Source of the DNA: Ectocarpus siliculosus
Taxonomy: Eukaryota > Sar > Phaeophyceae > Ectocarpales > Ectocarpaceae
Length of the DNA stretch: 64,000 nucleotides
NCBI GenBank assembly: GCA_000310025.1
Contig: FN649755.1
Coordinates: 1,062,566-1,126,565, forward strand
Reading direction: 5' to 3'
A program made the position numbers and the translations under genes. The notes below the pieces were generated by a model, which was not told the origin of the DNA, ran no database searches, and worked only from the letters and a program-made list of their open reading frames with translations. Shown here in pieces: positions 44,185 through 53,999 of the stretch (position 1 is the first letter of the stretch; each line of letters opens with the position of its first letter).

Positions 44185-44290
44185 GCCTTAGCGGTTAGAC
44201 TATTGACCACGCGTCCTCGAGAGGACGGAGCATTGTTCCCACAGGACCGATCACCGATGGCCAATCGTTCCTTCCTACTTTGCCAAAGGT
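44185..44290 (+). repeat. tRNA-like SINE head fragment
   Basis: GCATGCCTTAGCGGTTAGAC then TATTGACCACGCGTCCTCGA matches the head of the SINE-like copy at about 42,990-43,045 and the weaker piece at 3,665-3,770. No body or tail is attached. Confidence 0.5.
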
Positions 44291-44456
44291 GGCTCAAACA
44301 TTCTTCCCTGGTCTATCTATCCTAATTACCGATATCATTTCTATCGATATCACTTCCCGCCTTTTCAACCTACTTCCTATGCCCCAGTACAGCTAACGTC
44401 TTCTCCTGGCTAGCCCATAGGAGGGGAAGGGGTAACCGAAATCAGCGCTGCTGCTG

Positions 44457-44885
44457 ATGCTGCCACTTATACAGGGAGGGATGGATGAAGGACCTCTCGC
44501 CACCGAGTTATTACGGAGAGAGTTACCGCTGACAGTCGCGGACGAAACGACACCCAGCATGCAGCGAGTTGGGAATACAGCACGTCGTCTGGGTAGCACG
44601 GTTTATGAAGGGCGGGCGCACCCGCGCACCTCTCCACTCCAGGGAAATACTGCAGAGGTACCTCCTCTCTTGGTCTTATTTCGTGTCCAAGCGCAGCATG
44701 TCCAAGCGCAGCAGAAGTTTCAGGGGAGGCCGTCTCAGCATCGGCGGCGGCAGCAGCAGCGGGAGCTGCGGCAGCAGCAGCGGGAGCTGCGGCAGCAGCA
44801 GCAGGTGCTACCGCGTCGCGAGAGTCATCTCACTACAACTAGAAAGGAACACACCGCAGTGCAGCAAGCCGGGAGACCGGCTTAG
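44457..44885 (+). CDS. hypothetical 142-aa Gln/Arg-rich protein
   Basis: The ATG at 44457 opens a complete frame with a mixed N-terminus (MLPLIQGGMDEGPLATELLR) and a Gln/Arg-rich centre encoded by a 21-bp CAG-rich tandem repeat at about 44,747-44,812 (REL RQQQ units). A second frame is open across the same repeat (Ser/Gly/Cys-rich), so the repeat alone keeps frames open. Not recognised. Confidence 0.25.
   Translation: MLPLIQGGMDEGPLATELLRRELPLTVADETTPSMQRVGNTARRLGSTVYEGRAHPRTSPLQGNTAEVPPLLVLFRVQAQHVQAQQKFQGRPSQHRRRQQQRELRQQQRELRQQQQVLPRRESHLTTTRKEHTAVQQAGRPA
44747..44812. repeat. 21-bp CAG/CGG-rich tandem repeat, about three copies
   Basis: Unit CGGCAGCAGCAGCGGGAGCT plus G, repeated about three times. 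The period is a multiple of three. Confidence 0.85.
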
Positions 44886-45174
44886 CACCCCCCACCGTTA
44901 CGTCTACAAACGAAAACAACAACACATTTGACTGATGGGAAAGCGGTCGCTCATCATGTCAGGGGCATGCGTGTCCACCGCCAGTGAGACACAGGCAGGG
45001 TCATCGGAACGGCAGGGAGAGTCGACGAGAAACAGACGCATGCAGAGACTAGACCAAACTGCGGAGTCGGCCTTCGCGACGTGAGGGAGAGCGTCCGTCG
45101 CCGAAGAGGCGAATGTGTCTCTGGCCCGCCCTCCCTCGAGGGTAAGCGCTGGACGCCGGTTAGACAGCGGTATT

Positions 45175-45440
45175 GACGGAGCCATCTGATGGCCGCCCTT
45201 GGTGCAACCACCATGCAGACGAGTCTGTTTGGAGGGCGCTCATGAGAGAAGGCAATGAAAGGAGAGACACACCGTGATGGAAAAAATAAAACACACTAAG
45301 CGCTGGTGGCCTTTGAACAATTTTCATTCACGGAGTCATCTCATGGTCGCCCTTAGTGGAGACATCATGCAGACTACAACAGTTGTCCGTTTCGAGGGTG
45401 TGCTCATGAGAGAAGGCGAAGGAGGAGAGACCTCGTTCGA
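45175..45440. repeat. imperfect tandem duplication, about 154-bp unit
   Basis: The two units begin ACGGAGCCATCTGATGGCCG (45176) and ACGGAGTCATCTCATGGTCG (45330). Both carry CATGCAGAC, then GCTCATGAGAGAAGGC further on. The second unit is partly open in frame; no gene is called. Confidence 0.8.
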
Positions 45441-45444
45441 CGGG

Positions 45445-47075
45445 TACGTTTGTTCTCTGCGGCCACCGAATTTTTATCTCTGGCTACCTTGTCAGCGATC
45501 TGATGACGGAGCCAGCCGCTCTCCTTCCCGCCCCCGATATTCATAGAGAGACCAGCGACTAAGAGAAAAAAAATGCCGCTGTTTTGCAGTTAGCGCCCCC
45601 GATCACAAAACAGGCGTTTGAGAAACAAAGGCATGCATGCTCAGATTTTGACCATAAAAATATAAAAAAAAAACTAATAAATAAGAAACACACCCTCAGC
45701 CGTGGACTGCCCTCCACTAAACTCAACAAAAATTACCTGCACTAAACTCTATATACTATGCGTACGCTCTGTGCTCGACGGTGGTGACGAAATAAGAAAT
45801 TTCGTCTTGACCCCTAACTGGTGTTTCTTCAACGTGAGCGCTGAATGTAGGCTTGACAGGTGCCCTGCCTGTTCCTGCAAGACGCGGGAAGGATTTGGAA
45901 CAGCTACGTTGGTCAATGAGGGCCTATCTGCTACTGGTGCTGGGGGGAAGGTGGCCGGATCACTGGGAACATGTGGTCGAGTCGGGTGCATCATTCCGCT
46001 GCTTCAGCGCCGTTTGCAGGAATATGTCCAATGGCAGCGGAGAGCGGGACGTGAGTGGGGTTGGGTAGTCACGCTACAAAAAAGAACGCCCTTTCTGCGG
46101 GGAATAACGCCTCCTTTGTTCTCTTCAGGTGCAGGCAGGAAGCCAGACGTAATCAGGCGAGAACGCGTACGTACGCCGAAGGTGCGACGATTGTTGACAT
46201 TCTCTATGATCGGTCGACAAAAATGAGGCATCAGTCGTGGCCGAGGTTGCAATGCGACGGAACTCGTACGTACGTACGTACGTACGTACTGCTGCTGATG
46301 CCTTGAAGGAAAAAAAAAACAAGAAAACCGAGTGAGAGGATGGGCGCGCCATCGGGCACGCGATGGAGGTGTTACCCACCCGGGGTCTCTCGTGATCGTG
46401 AGGAAGGTGAGTGAGGCACGTTGTGGATTGATTTTTTTTAACGAAAGCAATTTGCATGCCATTTTATCTTTGGAGAGGGTACATGGATGCGGGAGGAGGA
46501 TATACAGTCGTTGGTTGATCCACCAGGATTACTTATTTATGGTGGGAAGAACCTGACAACATACAGCAACAGGCGATCGATGAAAAAATCCACCCCAGCC
46601 GCGGTCGGACCGCGAGTACCCGTACACCGCTCACGCGCCACCCGTGTACTCATTCACTCCCACGGCTGTCTTTTTTACCCCTGCTCCTCTCTCCCCCACA
46701 GCATTATTTTTCGCGGCTAGCGCTCATACAGCACACAACACACTGGTACTGCAACGTTGAACCTCTTGAAGGCAAAACCTCGCCCCACCAAAAGAGGGGG
46801 GGCGAAAAAAACCGCCAGTTCTTCTTGCGAAGCAAAATTATCAGGTCAAAACCACAATAATAATGCATGGAGGGAGATGCGGGACAGAACCGACAACTGT
46901 GTTTAGGCCTGTCTCTGTTCCAGGTGCTGTGCGTAGTGCACGGCATCGACAATATTCGACGGTAGGAGAGAGAGAGAGGGAGACGGCTCGCTCACAAAAT
47001 GACTGCTGAACCTGTAAAATAATAGCGGAACGGCTGCAAGCATTCAAATTTCAAACTTGTACAACGCTGTTTTGG
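45445..47075. other. spacer with competing open frames, no gene called
   Basis: Around 45,700-46,226 one plus frame (no ATG start) holds CRLDRCPACSCKTREG, while a second plus frame holds DLEQLRWSMRAYLLLVLGGR. Both look protein-like and cannot both be right. A (GTAC)n palindromic run lies at 46,263-46,291. Confidence 0.35.
46263..46291. repeat. (GTAC)n palindromic microsatellite
   Basis: About seven GTAC tetranucleotides, fully self-complementary. Shorter CGTACGTACG runs also occur in the LTRs and near 9,230 and 63,970. Confidence 0.92.
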
Positions 47076-47078
47076 CGG

Positions 47079-47546
47079 ATGGATGAAACGAGTTGCGAGC
47101 AGGTGTCCTCTCTTCCGAAAATGGGAGCTAGCGAGGGATTCAGTAGAGGGACGGGGGCCTGCGTGCCGGGGCACCGCGACGCTTGGCATGCCTCCGAAAC
47201 GATACATTCTCTAAGCGTGACTTGTTCCTATTCCAGCGTATGCGTACAGGTCCGGAGACAGCGAGAAGAAACTGCTCGATTCTTTCAGGCGATTGCAGGT
47301 CTTGCTCTCCTCACCGCTTGGGCTGTCTCGTGTCGAAAGTTGGTTACCCTTTTTCTTCGAAAGCATGCTGCGCTCAACTCCTCGTCTTATCGATGTCTCT
47401 CCCTCCTCGCGGACAATGGATATCTCGGCCCTCGGCTCTGCCCTCCTTCTGTCTGTCCCATCCCCGTGAATGAAACGGGTCCACCCCCCCCATTTACGCA
47501 CTTTTTTTTTTTTTGGCAGGTTCGCGACCGCGCGAACCATTCCTGA
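47079..47546 (+). CDS. hypothetical 155-aa ORF with one membrane-like segment
   Basis: The ATG at 47079 starts MDETSCEQVSSLPKMG. The middle contains FFQAIAGLALLTAWAVSC, a possible membrane segment preceded by basic residues. The C-terminal end runs through a poly-T (Phe run) and is unlikely to be functional sequence. An acceptor-like TTCCTATTCCAG inside it and open frames on the other strand make the model uncertain. Not recognised. Confidence 0.25.
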   Translation: MDETSCEQVSSLPKMGASEGFSRGTGACVPGHRDAWHASETIHSLSVTCSYSSVCVQVRRQREETARFFQAIAGLALLTAWAVSCRKLVTLFLRKHAALNSSSYRCLSLLADNGYLGPRLCPPSVCPIPVNETGPPPPFTHFFFFWQVRDRANHS

Positions 47547-47721
47547 TCCTCTTCCCCCGACGGACCCATCGTGTACACTCTTATGGATTCAGGTGCTACA
47601 ACCGCGCACCTCCTACATAACGCTAGCTACCCCACGCCAACGCACATCGACGTGGTATCGTAGTCCGAGGTCCGTGGGGAGGACCCACTTGAAAGAATGA
47701 GGGCCAGCTTGTGTGTGCGTA

Positions 47722-47941
47722 TTCCGTATATGACACAAGATAGCACCCCCTTGACCGATTTTTCAAAGCTCGATTTCTCAACAGCAGGGAGAGTCACAGC
47801 GCCGAAAACGGTGGCGTTGGAACCGTTTCGTCGAGAGCTTTTCGAAAATGTATCATTTCGTTCATGCATGTTCTTCGTCGTGGAGTAATCGAGCTTTGAA
47901 AATCGGTCCAGGAGGTGTGTTATCTTGTGTCATATACGGTA
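47722..47941 (+). mobile_element. MITE family 1, copy 3 (220 bp)
   Basis: The ends are CCGTATATGACACAAG and CTTGTGTCATATACGG. The right flank is TA; the left reads TT, a decayed target copy. The interior (AACAGCAGGGAGAGTCACAG) is in the same orientation as copy 1 and very similar to it. Confidence 0.86.
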
Positions 47942-47959
47942 ATAATGTCTGTAGACCGG

Positions 47960-48220
47960 CGTGGTACCAAGAAGGACAGGCATGACATCATACCCACCAC
48001 CAGACGGATTTTCCAAACTCGATCACCCCCACAGCCCAAATGCATGCCAACATCAAGAATGGTGGTGGTTTTCGAAATGCTTCATCGGGGGCTTTCCGTA
48101 TAACTACGTATAACTACGTATATATCGGGCTCTTTCCGCGCCCCCTTGGTTGTGGAGCAATCGAACTTTGATCGGGGTCTACGGGGGTGTGACGTCTCTC
48201 CACCGCATACGGCATAACCA
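47960..48220 (+). mobile_element. MITE family 2, copy 2
   Basis: This shares GGGGGCTTTCCGTAT, GGCTCTTTCCGCGCCCCCTT, GGTTGTGGAGCAATCGAACT and the end GTCTCTCCACCGCATACGG with 27,237-27,450. It lies about 20 bp after MITE family 1 copy 3. An internal direct duplication AACTACGTATAACTACGTAT is specific to this copy. Confidence 0.62.
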
Positions 48221-48224
48221 ACCA

Positions 48225-48640
48225 CGAGAAGGACTCACACGCATTGTATTTAGCGTAGTCTACATTGCCTCTCTGTGCTGCGGAAGGCAGTAGCTTCGTG
48301 TGAGCGAGCCCATGTGCCGTTCAGAAGGAGTTAAGAACCTCGTCTTGCTATTTTATTCAAGTGTTCTTCGTGAGATTATCGCAAAAAATAACAAATTACC
48401 CTTTCTTTTTTCCATACCACGCAATGTGGAGCGAAACGGAGCGAGCGACGCCGACGCAGCCGGCCGTTAACGATATCCCCCGCTCCGAATAGTTACGACC
48501 TCAGTCCAAGTGTACTCTTCTCTAGCGGCCGCATCGGTTTATTGATACTCCCGTGATGATGATGACTGAGCGCTCTCGAAATTCCTTTCTCCATGTTCCG
48601 GTTTCACTTGGTTTCTGAGACATATTTTGGTCGCATATGT
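48225..48640. other. spacer without gene
   Basis: No open frame of note on either strand. It contains NotI-like GCGGCCGC and a short GATGATGATGA run. Confidence 0.5.
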
Positions 48641-48645
48641 ATTTT

Positions 48646-48981
48646 TCAGGATACAACAAACAACACACCGACAACGGCAAAACGCAATCTTTCGAACTCA
48701 TAAAAATCTAGGTATGGGTCTCTCGCAATCATGATAATACTGATTCTTGCCCGGTGATCCCACATGGAACACACCCGTACCAACGGGAGCGTGTCACCGG
48801 TAGCTACAGCAAGTGACTCTTCCACCACCGGTATCCTTGCTGCCAAGTGCCGGAAACACACAACCCCCCCCAAAAAATCGAAACGGTCAACTGTGAGGTT
48901 GCTCCGGGCAACAATCTCCGGCGCCCCCCCCCCCCCCCCCACTTCAAGAAGAGTAGCCCCAGGGGGACGAAATTTATGCAT
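48646..48981 (-). CDS. hypothetical 111-aa protein with C-terminal hydrophobic segment
   Basis: ATG at 48981, stop at 48646. After a Gly run encoded by a 17-nt poly-C tract, the frame has well-mixed composition: LTVDRFDFLGGVVCFRHLAA, then EESLAVATGDTLPLVRVCSM, then an acidic/aromatic YLDFYEFERLRF and a hydrophobic VVGVLFVVS end that could be a tail anchor. The other strand is also open for 149 codons but is Ser/Thr/Pro-biased and looks less protein-like. Not recognised; it could be a last exon. Confidence 0.35.
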   Translation of the reverse strand: MHKFRPPGATLLEVGGGGGAPEIVARSNLTVDRFDFLGGVVCFRHLAARIPVVEESLAVATGDTLPLVRVCSMWDHRARISIIMIARDPYLDFYEFERLRFAVVGVLFVVS

Positions 48982-49296
48982 ACAGTATATACATGATGGA
49001 CACGGACACGAACACGAAACCGCGAACGATTCCTACTCGATGAAGCTTGCAAGAACGAACGACCCCGGTTGGTTGGTTGTCTCACCCGGGTGTTCTTTGT
49101 GGCACACAACGAGAGCTTCAACCTCGAAAACAAATGAAGCATCCTTATCCCTCGCCTGCACCAGTCTCAGGATGTTCCAACAACAACACTCAGCTGGTAA
49201 CCGTCAACAGTAGTTAACAGTCGGCATATCTACAATGTGAACTCCAGTATGTCGACGTTCCACTCTCGACAAATTTAACTCCGAGAACCACCTTCA

Positions 49297-49905
49297 ATGA
49301 AAAAAGAAAAGAAAAAGACGATTCACCTCTTACGGCGAACACACATCAACAGCAAGACTCGAGTGCACGAGATGCTCTCTCTCTCTCCCATATACGGACG
49401 TTCCTCTCTCGACGAATTCAACTCCGAGGAACCAGCTATAAACACACACAACGCGACAGCACTTCACCCCTTACGATGAACACTCATTCAACAATACAAA
49501 TCGAGTGTGCGCCCGCACGTCATATCCTGACGCCACGCCCGTCCCGTGCCAAGACGCTTGTTGCATCTTGATGCTTCTACAGGCGGTGTGGCGAGAACAA
49601 TCTTCCATACATAATGCCATCCATTCGCTTTCCGTGGATGGATGTCAAAAACACACGCAAACTTACCGGCTTTCGAATGCTTCATTTGTCTTTTTCTACG
49701 GAGAAAGACCACTAAAAAACGACGACGCTCAATCCAAGATGATGATGGCCAAAAGGCCGCTTAGCAATGTAGCTGGGGAATTCCAAATTCCTCAACTGAA
49801 AATTTCATTTTCTGGAGAAGCAATGAATGAAGTGGTGCTGGTTGGCTGGCCCAAGACCGAACACACGTGGGGTCTCTCCTCTGTTGCACCATGCGTACTG
49901 CTGCT
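49297..49905. other. low-support stretch with short frames
   Basis: A plus frame at 49,505-49,912 (no ATG at its start) contains LSNVAGEFQIPQLKISFSGE, not recognised. Two ACGTTC(C/T)(A/C)CTCTCGAC(A/G)AA-like words near 49,255 and 49,400 suggest a decayed local duplication. Confidence 0.3.
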
Positions 49906-49908
49906 ACC

Positions 49909-50150
49909 ATAGACGACACAGCTCTGTTTCTCGTGGCGGTCTGGAAAACTGGAAAACCCGGGGGGGGCGGGGGGCTTCTCTCGTGCCGAAACGCTGAGCG
50001 TGGTGCCTTCTCCCATGCAGAAACGCTGCATCGCGTACTTGAGCTGTAGACGGCGCAGCTTTGATTCTCGCCGTGGTCTAGAGAACTCGGGGGCGGGGAG
50101 CGTGGTGGTGCCTTCTCTCGTGCAGAAGCGCCGCTGTGGCGCGGGACAAG
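49909..50150. repeat. imperfect tandem duplication, about 137-bp unit
   Basis: TAGACGACACAGCTCTGTTT (49909) recurs as TAGACGGCGCAGCTTTGATT (50047). Both are followed by a GGTCT(A/G)GA(A/G)AACT-like word, a poly-G, and GTGGTGCCTTCTC..GCAGAA.CGC. Confidence 0.75.
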
Positions 50151-50206
50151 CGAGTGGACATGGCGTCGTCCGCCTTGTCGAAGGCTCTGTTAACACCGTA
50201 CAGTAG

Positions 50207-50385
50207 CACCAACATCTACGTGATGATGCGGGGAGAGAGCGAAGAAGGTTGGGGTGATGGTTAGCACAAGACCAGGAGCACCACTATCCGCGTGATGCGA
50301 GAACAGAGCGAACAAGGTTTGGTAAGCAGCAGGTACAGAAGCACCACCATCTGCCGGAAGAGAGCGAAGGAGGATTGGTATATAA
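50207..50385. repeat. three imperfect units of 63-71 bp
   Basis: AGCACCAACATCTACGTGAT, AGCACCACTATCCGCGTGAT and AGCACCACCATCTGCC begin near 50,207, 50,278 and 50,340, each followed by GAGAG/CAGAGCGAA.AAGG. It directly follows the 137-bp duplication. Confidence 0.75.
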
Positions 50386-50995
50386 ACAGCTCAAGTAGTG
50401 GCGGGGTGAGGATTCCAAGAGAGCAGCGGGTCGGTCGGTCGAGGAGGGTAATAAACCCCGACCCAAATCAACTCCAAAGCACGCGATTTCGCCTCCGCCG
50501 AACTTTCTGAAGGACGCGCAAAAAAATAATGATGAAAAAAGATAGGAAAAAAAGCTTGGTGCGTAGCCAACTGTTCGCCTGGTATTTTTCGGGTGCAAAC
50601 GGAGGCCGCGCTCAATAGACGACGTGGAGAAACACAAAAAAGGCAGGCGAAAAAACATGATGTTTTATTTTCAGTATTTTGTCTGGTTAAATGCGTTCGG
50701 TCAAAAAGACCGTGAAGGTACACTAACTGGTTCGGTCGTCGACAGCACAACAAAACCAACCACCATCCTTCCACAGAGCTTCGAATTATTTTTTTCCTAG
50801 GCAGTACCGTTTTTTTTTCGCAACACTTGCGAATCAGCGGGGCCGCAAATGGCATGCATGCGTGCAGCAAAAAAAGACGTGGTGGATGAGTCACACTTAC
50901 AGCAGCGAGCGGTGGAACCGTGACATTCGGACATAAACAAAAAAAAATGATGCCGTTCTCTAAGACGGACACTCAACTCAAATCAACGCGCTCAC

Positions 50996-51431
50996 CATAA
51001 ATATGGCCACGAATTGGACAATGTGCGGCAGGTCGTTCCATATGCACCTGAACCCCGATGGGAGCTCAACCAGCACTGCACGGCACGGATCAACGACAAA
51101 GTCACACGGGTGAAAGGGGGAACTGTTTAATTCTCAGTCAGGCATCGCCAACAAAGGGGATGGAGGACTTTCAGCAGACAAGGACGGAAAACGACCCACA
51201 CAGGATAGTTCGGCTGTGTACTCTCCAGGGAATATATATTATACTTTGTAGTCTAGGCTGTGAAAGCATCAACAATAAATACGTTCTTCTGCTCGGCTGG
51301 AGGTACCCAGTGAAGGCGCTTGCTTGAGGCTGCTAGAAGACTCACTTTTGCTTTCCACGTTGCACAGTTTGATGGGTAAGGCAAACGCCAAGGCCAGCAG
51401 ACCAACGACACGACCACCGCCGCGAGAACCG
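50996..51431 (-). CDS. partial multi-exon gene, unnamed membrane-protein-like family (copy 2)
   Basis: Two exons match copy 1 in length, phase and protein. Exon x (51346-51431, 86 nt) follows a TTGCCACCAG acceptor and encodes GLLALAFALPIKLCNVESK, ending in phase 1 at GTGAGT. Exon y (50996-51075, 80 nt, the same length as in copy 1) follows CCGTGCAG and encodes LVELPSGFRCIWNDLPHIVQ then FVAIFM before GTGAGC. Both are free of stops, so copy 2 could be active. The last exon of copy 1 has no counterpart that I can find downstream. A candidate upstream exon with KYWAPGAGREWFFKQKILAS near 51,520-51,650 is open but not joined by phase. Confidence 0.55.
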
Positions 51432-51711
51432 CTGGTGGCAAGACACAAACAAGGGAGCAAGCGTGGGGACGGAAGACGGGGTCAACAAGTCAAACGAAAG
51501 GCACCCATGGAACTATTCCACTGTAATTGTAGCGTATCGGAGATCGTAGCAGTAGTAGAATACAGTAGAACGGTCTCGTCCTGATATCGAAGCCAGTATT
51601 TTTTGTTTGAAAAACCACTCTCTGCCTGCTCCAGGGGCCCAGTACTTGCTGATGGGATAAAAAAGAAAATGTCGTTTAGAATACTCTGGCTCTCCAACGA
51701 AGAGTCCAAGT

Positions 51712-52026
51712 ATGCCAACATTCGACCAACAAAAAAATTGTTTCCGAGAAGCAGTAGGGTTATCTCCTGCTCCTCCTTACCTTGACCCAGCCGCTGTGGT
51801 TGGGCGTGAGGCTATCTCCCGGACCCCGTCCTTCGGTGGCGGTATTTTTCCGCCCCGCGAGGACTCGTCTCTGCTTAATCTGGTGGGACGGGAAGCCGAC
51901 CCCGCGTCACAGACCATCGACACTTCAGGACCAATAACCGGCACACACATCGTTCCCTGGCTCGACTCCGACTGGTACCTTGATCGGTGGACCTGGTGGG
52001 AGCGGGCAGCAGGTGCTCTTTTTTAG
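51712..52026 (+). CDS. hypothetical 104-aa ORF ending in a Trp-rich segment
   Basis: The ATG at 51712 opens a frame to TAG at 52026. It is Pro/Ser/Gly-rich with a repeated VVGREA / LVGREAD word and a Trp-rich end (VPWLDSDWYLDRWTWWERAA). An acceptor-like CCTTGACCCAG at about 51,789 would give a shorter last exon starting near AAVVGREA. It lies head-to-head with the family copy 2 gene. Not recognised. Confidence 0.33.
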   Translation: MPTFDQQKNCFREAVGLSPAPPYLDPAAVVGREAISRTPSFGGGIFPPREDSSLLNLVGREADPASQTIDTSGPITGTHIVPWLDSDWYLDRWTWWERAAGALF

Positions 52027-52029
52027 ATC

Positions 52030-53470
52030 GTTGGTCGGGCCATACGCGAAATAACGAGTGAATGAAATCGTTCCACCGGCTCTGCTGCAGGCAAAAGGCT
52101 AGCTAGGGCAGGGGGGAGGGGGCTGCAGGAGCTGAAGAACACCCATCGAAGGATGTTTGATATGCGTACGTGTAGAACGCGCTCTTGGTTTTGAGTTGTC
52201 TCATGCGAGCTTGTCACGATGAGCTCTTATCTCAATGATCACATTGTGTGCAGCTGCTGTCGTTTTTGGGTGGCGAGGATTACTGGATTCTTACAAAGCT
52301 GAAAAACAAACAAACGTCGAGGGCCACGAGTAAATTAGCCTCCGGTCGGTGCCTACTCTTCGGCCTCTTCCCAAAACAATACAAAAAGTCCACCCCACCG
52401 CACTTCTGCTGTCGTCTATCGTCGTGGTTTTCATGAATTGATTGGAGACAGCACCCTACCAAAAAGGGGTATGTCCAAGTAGTCTTTCTTTTCGTGTCCG
52501 CGGTTACCACGCCCGCCCCCGGCGGGCATCCCGACGAAGGAGCTGGTGGGCAGCGAATATATATATATACCGTACCGGCGAAATACGGTAGGACCGGGCG
52601 GAAACCGCGGTGACGCGGCCGACAGGTCGGCGATGCCCCAAAATTTTGGGCTTCTTCTTTTGCTGCTGTTTCGTTGCGTGCGTTTTATGTTAGAGACAGA
52701 TAGACGCACCCTGCCCCTACTTGTATCACATGGGCATTGAGTCGTATGAATATAATAAATATAAAACCAACGCAACATGCCCACGACGTGGACATTTTTT
52801 TCGCCTCGTCGTCCTGCGAGAACGTGCTACCCTCGCGGTTTCCGTCTAGACTGGTACTTGATTTTCGACCCATGTGCCTCTCTCATATTTCGAACTTGTC
52901 TGCGGAGGGAGGGAAGTATGCCTGAGAAAATAACACAATTGCCGGGGAAGGAGGCTCTCCTGCCGATTCGGCTGCGGCACTGCGTAGCTACAATACAGTT
53001 GTAGCATAGCGTTACAGAAAAATAACGTGCAGGCTTTCCGGGACACGGCAGCAGGCAAACACTTCCTCACTCTCGCGGGCGAGAAAATTTTCGAGCGGAT
53101 ACAGCCAGTAGCAGCAGTGAGCTGCACCCAACCGTCCTGATCAACTCTACAAACATACGCTCACATACAAAAAAGAGACGATTAGTTCTTGCACTCTGAT
53201 GGACGAGACACGGACGGACGGATCGTTCCCCCGTTGATTCCTCACCACGGGGAAAAACGAAAAAAATAATAACGCGAGAACACGCCAGACCCGCGGGTTG
53301 CTCCAGAAACGCTTACACTTATGCTTATGGATCCGCGCGCGCGTGTTTCTCGGCTTCGCAACTCATGTTGTTTCTGTGTGGCTGGGAGGTGCCCGCTGAG
53401 CAAACGCCATTCATTGCCATCCAAACACCCATGAAGATAGTACGTCAAACTGCTGTAGACCACAAATAAT
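52030..53470. other. spacer without supportable gene
   Basis: Short frames only. A GAATATATATATATACCGTA stretch near 52,556 and a GCGCGCGCG run near 53,335 are simple-sequence features. Confidence 0.4.
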
Positions 53471-53471
53471 A

Positions 53472-53999
53472 ATGTCGAGTGGTCAACAAAAGAGAGCCGA
53501 GGTCATTCACAGGAAACGCAGGGAATCATCACCAGAGCCCACACGATGGTATTGTACAAACGTCGTGCAGACTTTCCCGAATGGAGTACATAACGCGTGT
53601 CTCCCCCCGCCATTTTGCTTCCATACGCAAAAACAGAACAGAATATCGAACCGGCGATTTCGGGGGTCGAAAAGTGTGATGGTCTGCCGTATGTACAGCA
53701 GAGTAGACAGACACAGGGAGCTTGCCGCGGCAGCAAAGAAAACCCTGCTCGACGCTGTGCACTACCTTGCTGTGTGCTGCGCGAACTCGATGACGGTAGT
53801 TGCTTTGGTACAGCAGTATGTAGAGAAACTGAGGGTGCAAAAGCGGGAAGTGTGCATCCTCGGGATGCCAACATCCATCCGAGATGTTGGCTCTCTTCCT
53901 TCAAAGTTTCTTCTTCACCTCGCCAACAGGAGTCAACTCGCTGCATCACCACATACACGCACGCACATTACCAACGCTCACCGATTGGACTATTGCTGA
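53472..53999 (+). CDS. hypothetical 175-aa protein
   Basis: ATG at 53472, TGA at 53999. The N-terminus is basic and polar (MSSGQQKRAEVIHRKRRESS). The second half has well-mixed, helix-prone composition (ELAAAAKKTLLDAVHYLAVC, then SMTVVALVQQYVEKLRVQKR and FLLHLANRSQLAA). No domain was recognised. Overlapping frames of 103-173 codons are open too, including on the other strand, so composition is the only argument for this one. Confidence 0.33.
   Translation: MSSGQQKRAEVIHRKRRESSPEPTRWYCTNVVQTFPNGVHNACLPPPFCFHTQKQNRISNRRFRGSKSVMVCRMYSRVDRHRELAAAAKKTLLDAVHYLAVCCANSMTVVALVQQYVEKLRVQKREVCILGMPTSIRDVGSLPSKFLLHLANRSQLAASPHTRTHITNAHRLDYC

Noticed and set aside
47577-47640. Retroelement protease word MDSGATTAHL
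   Set aside because: A DSGAT-like motif alone, in a frame of about 30 codons with no neighbouring element structure; not enough to call even a fossil.
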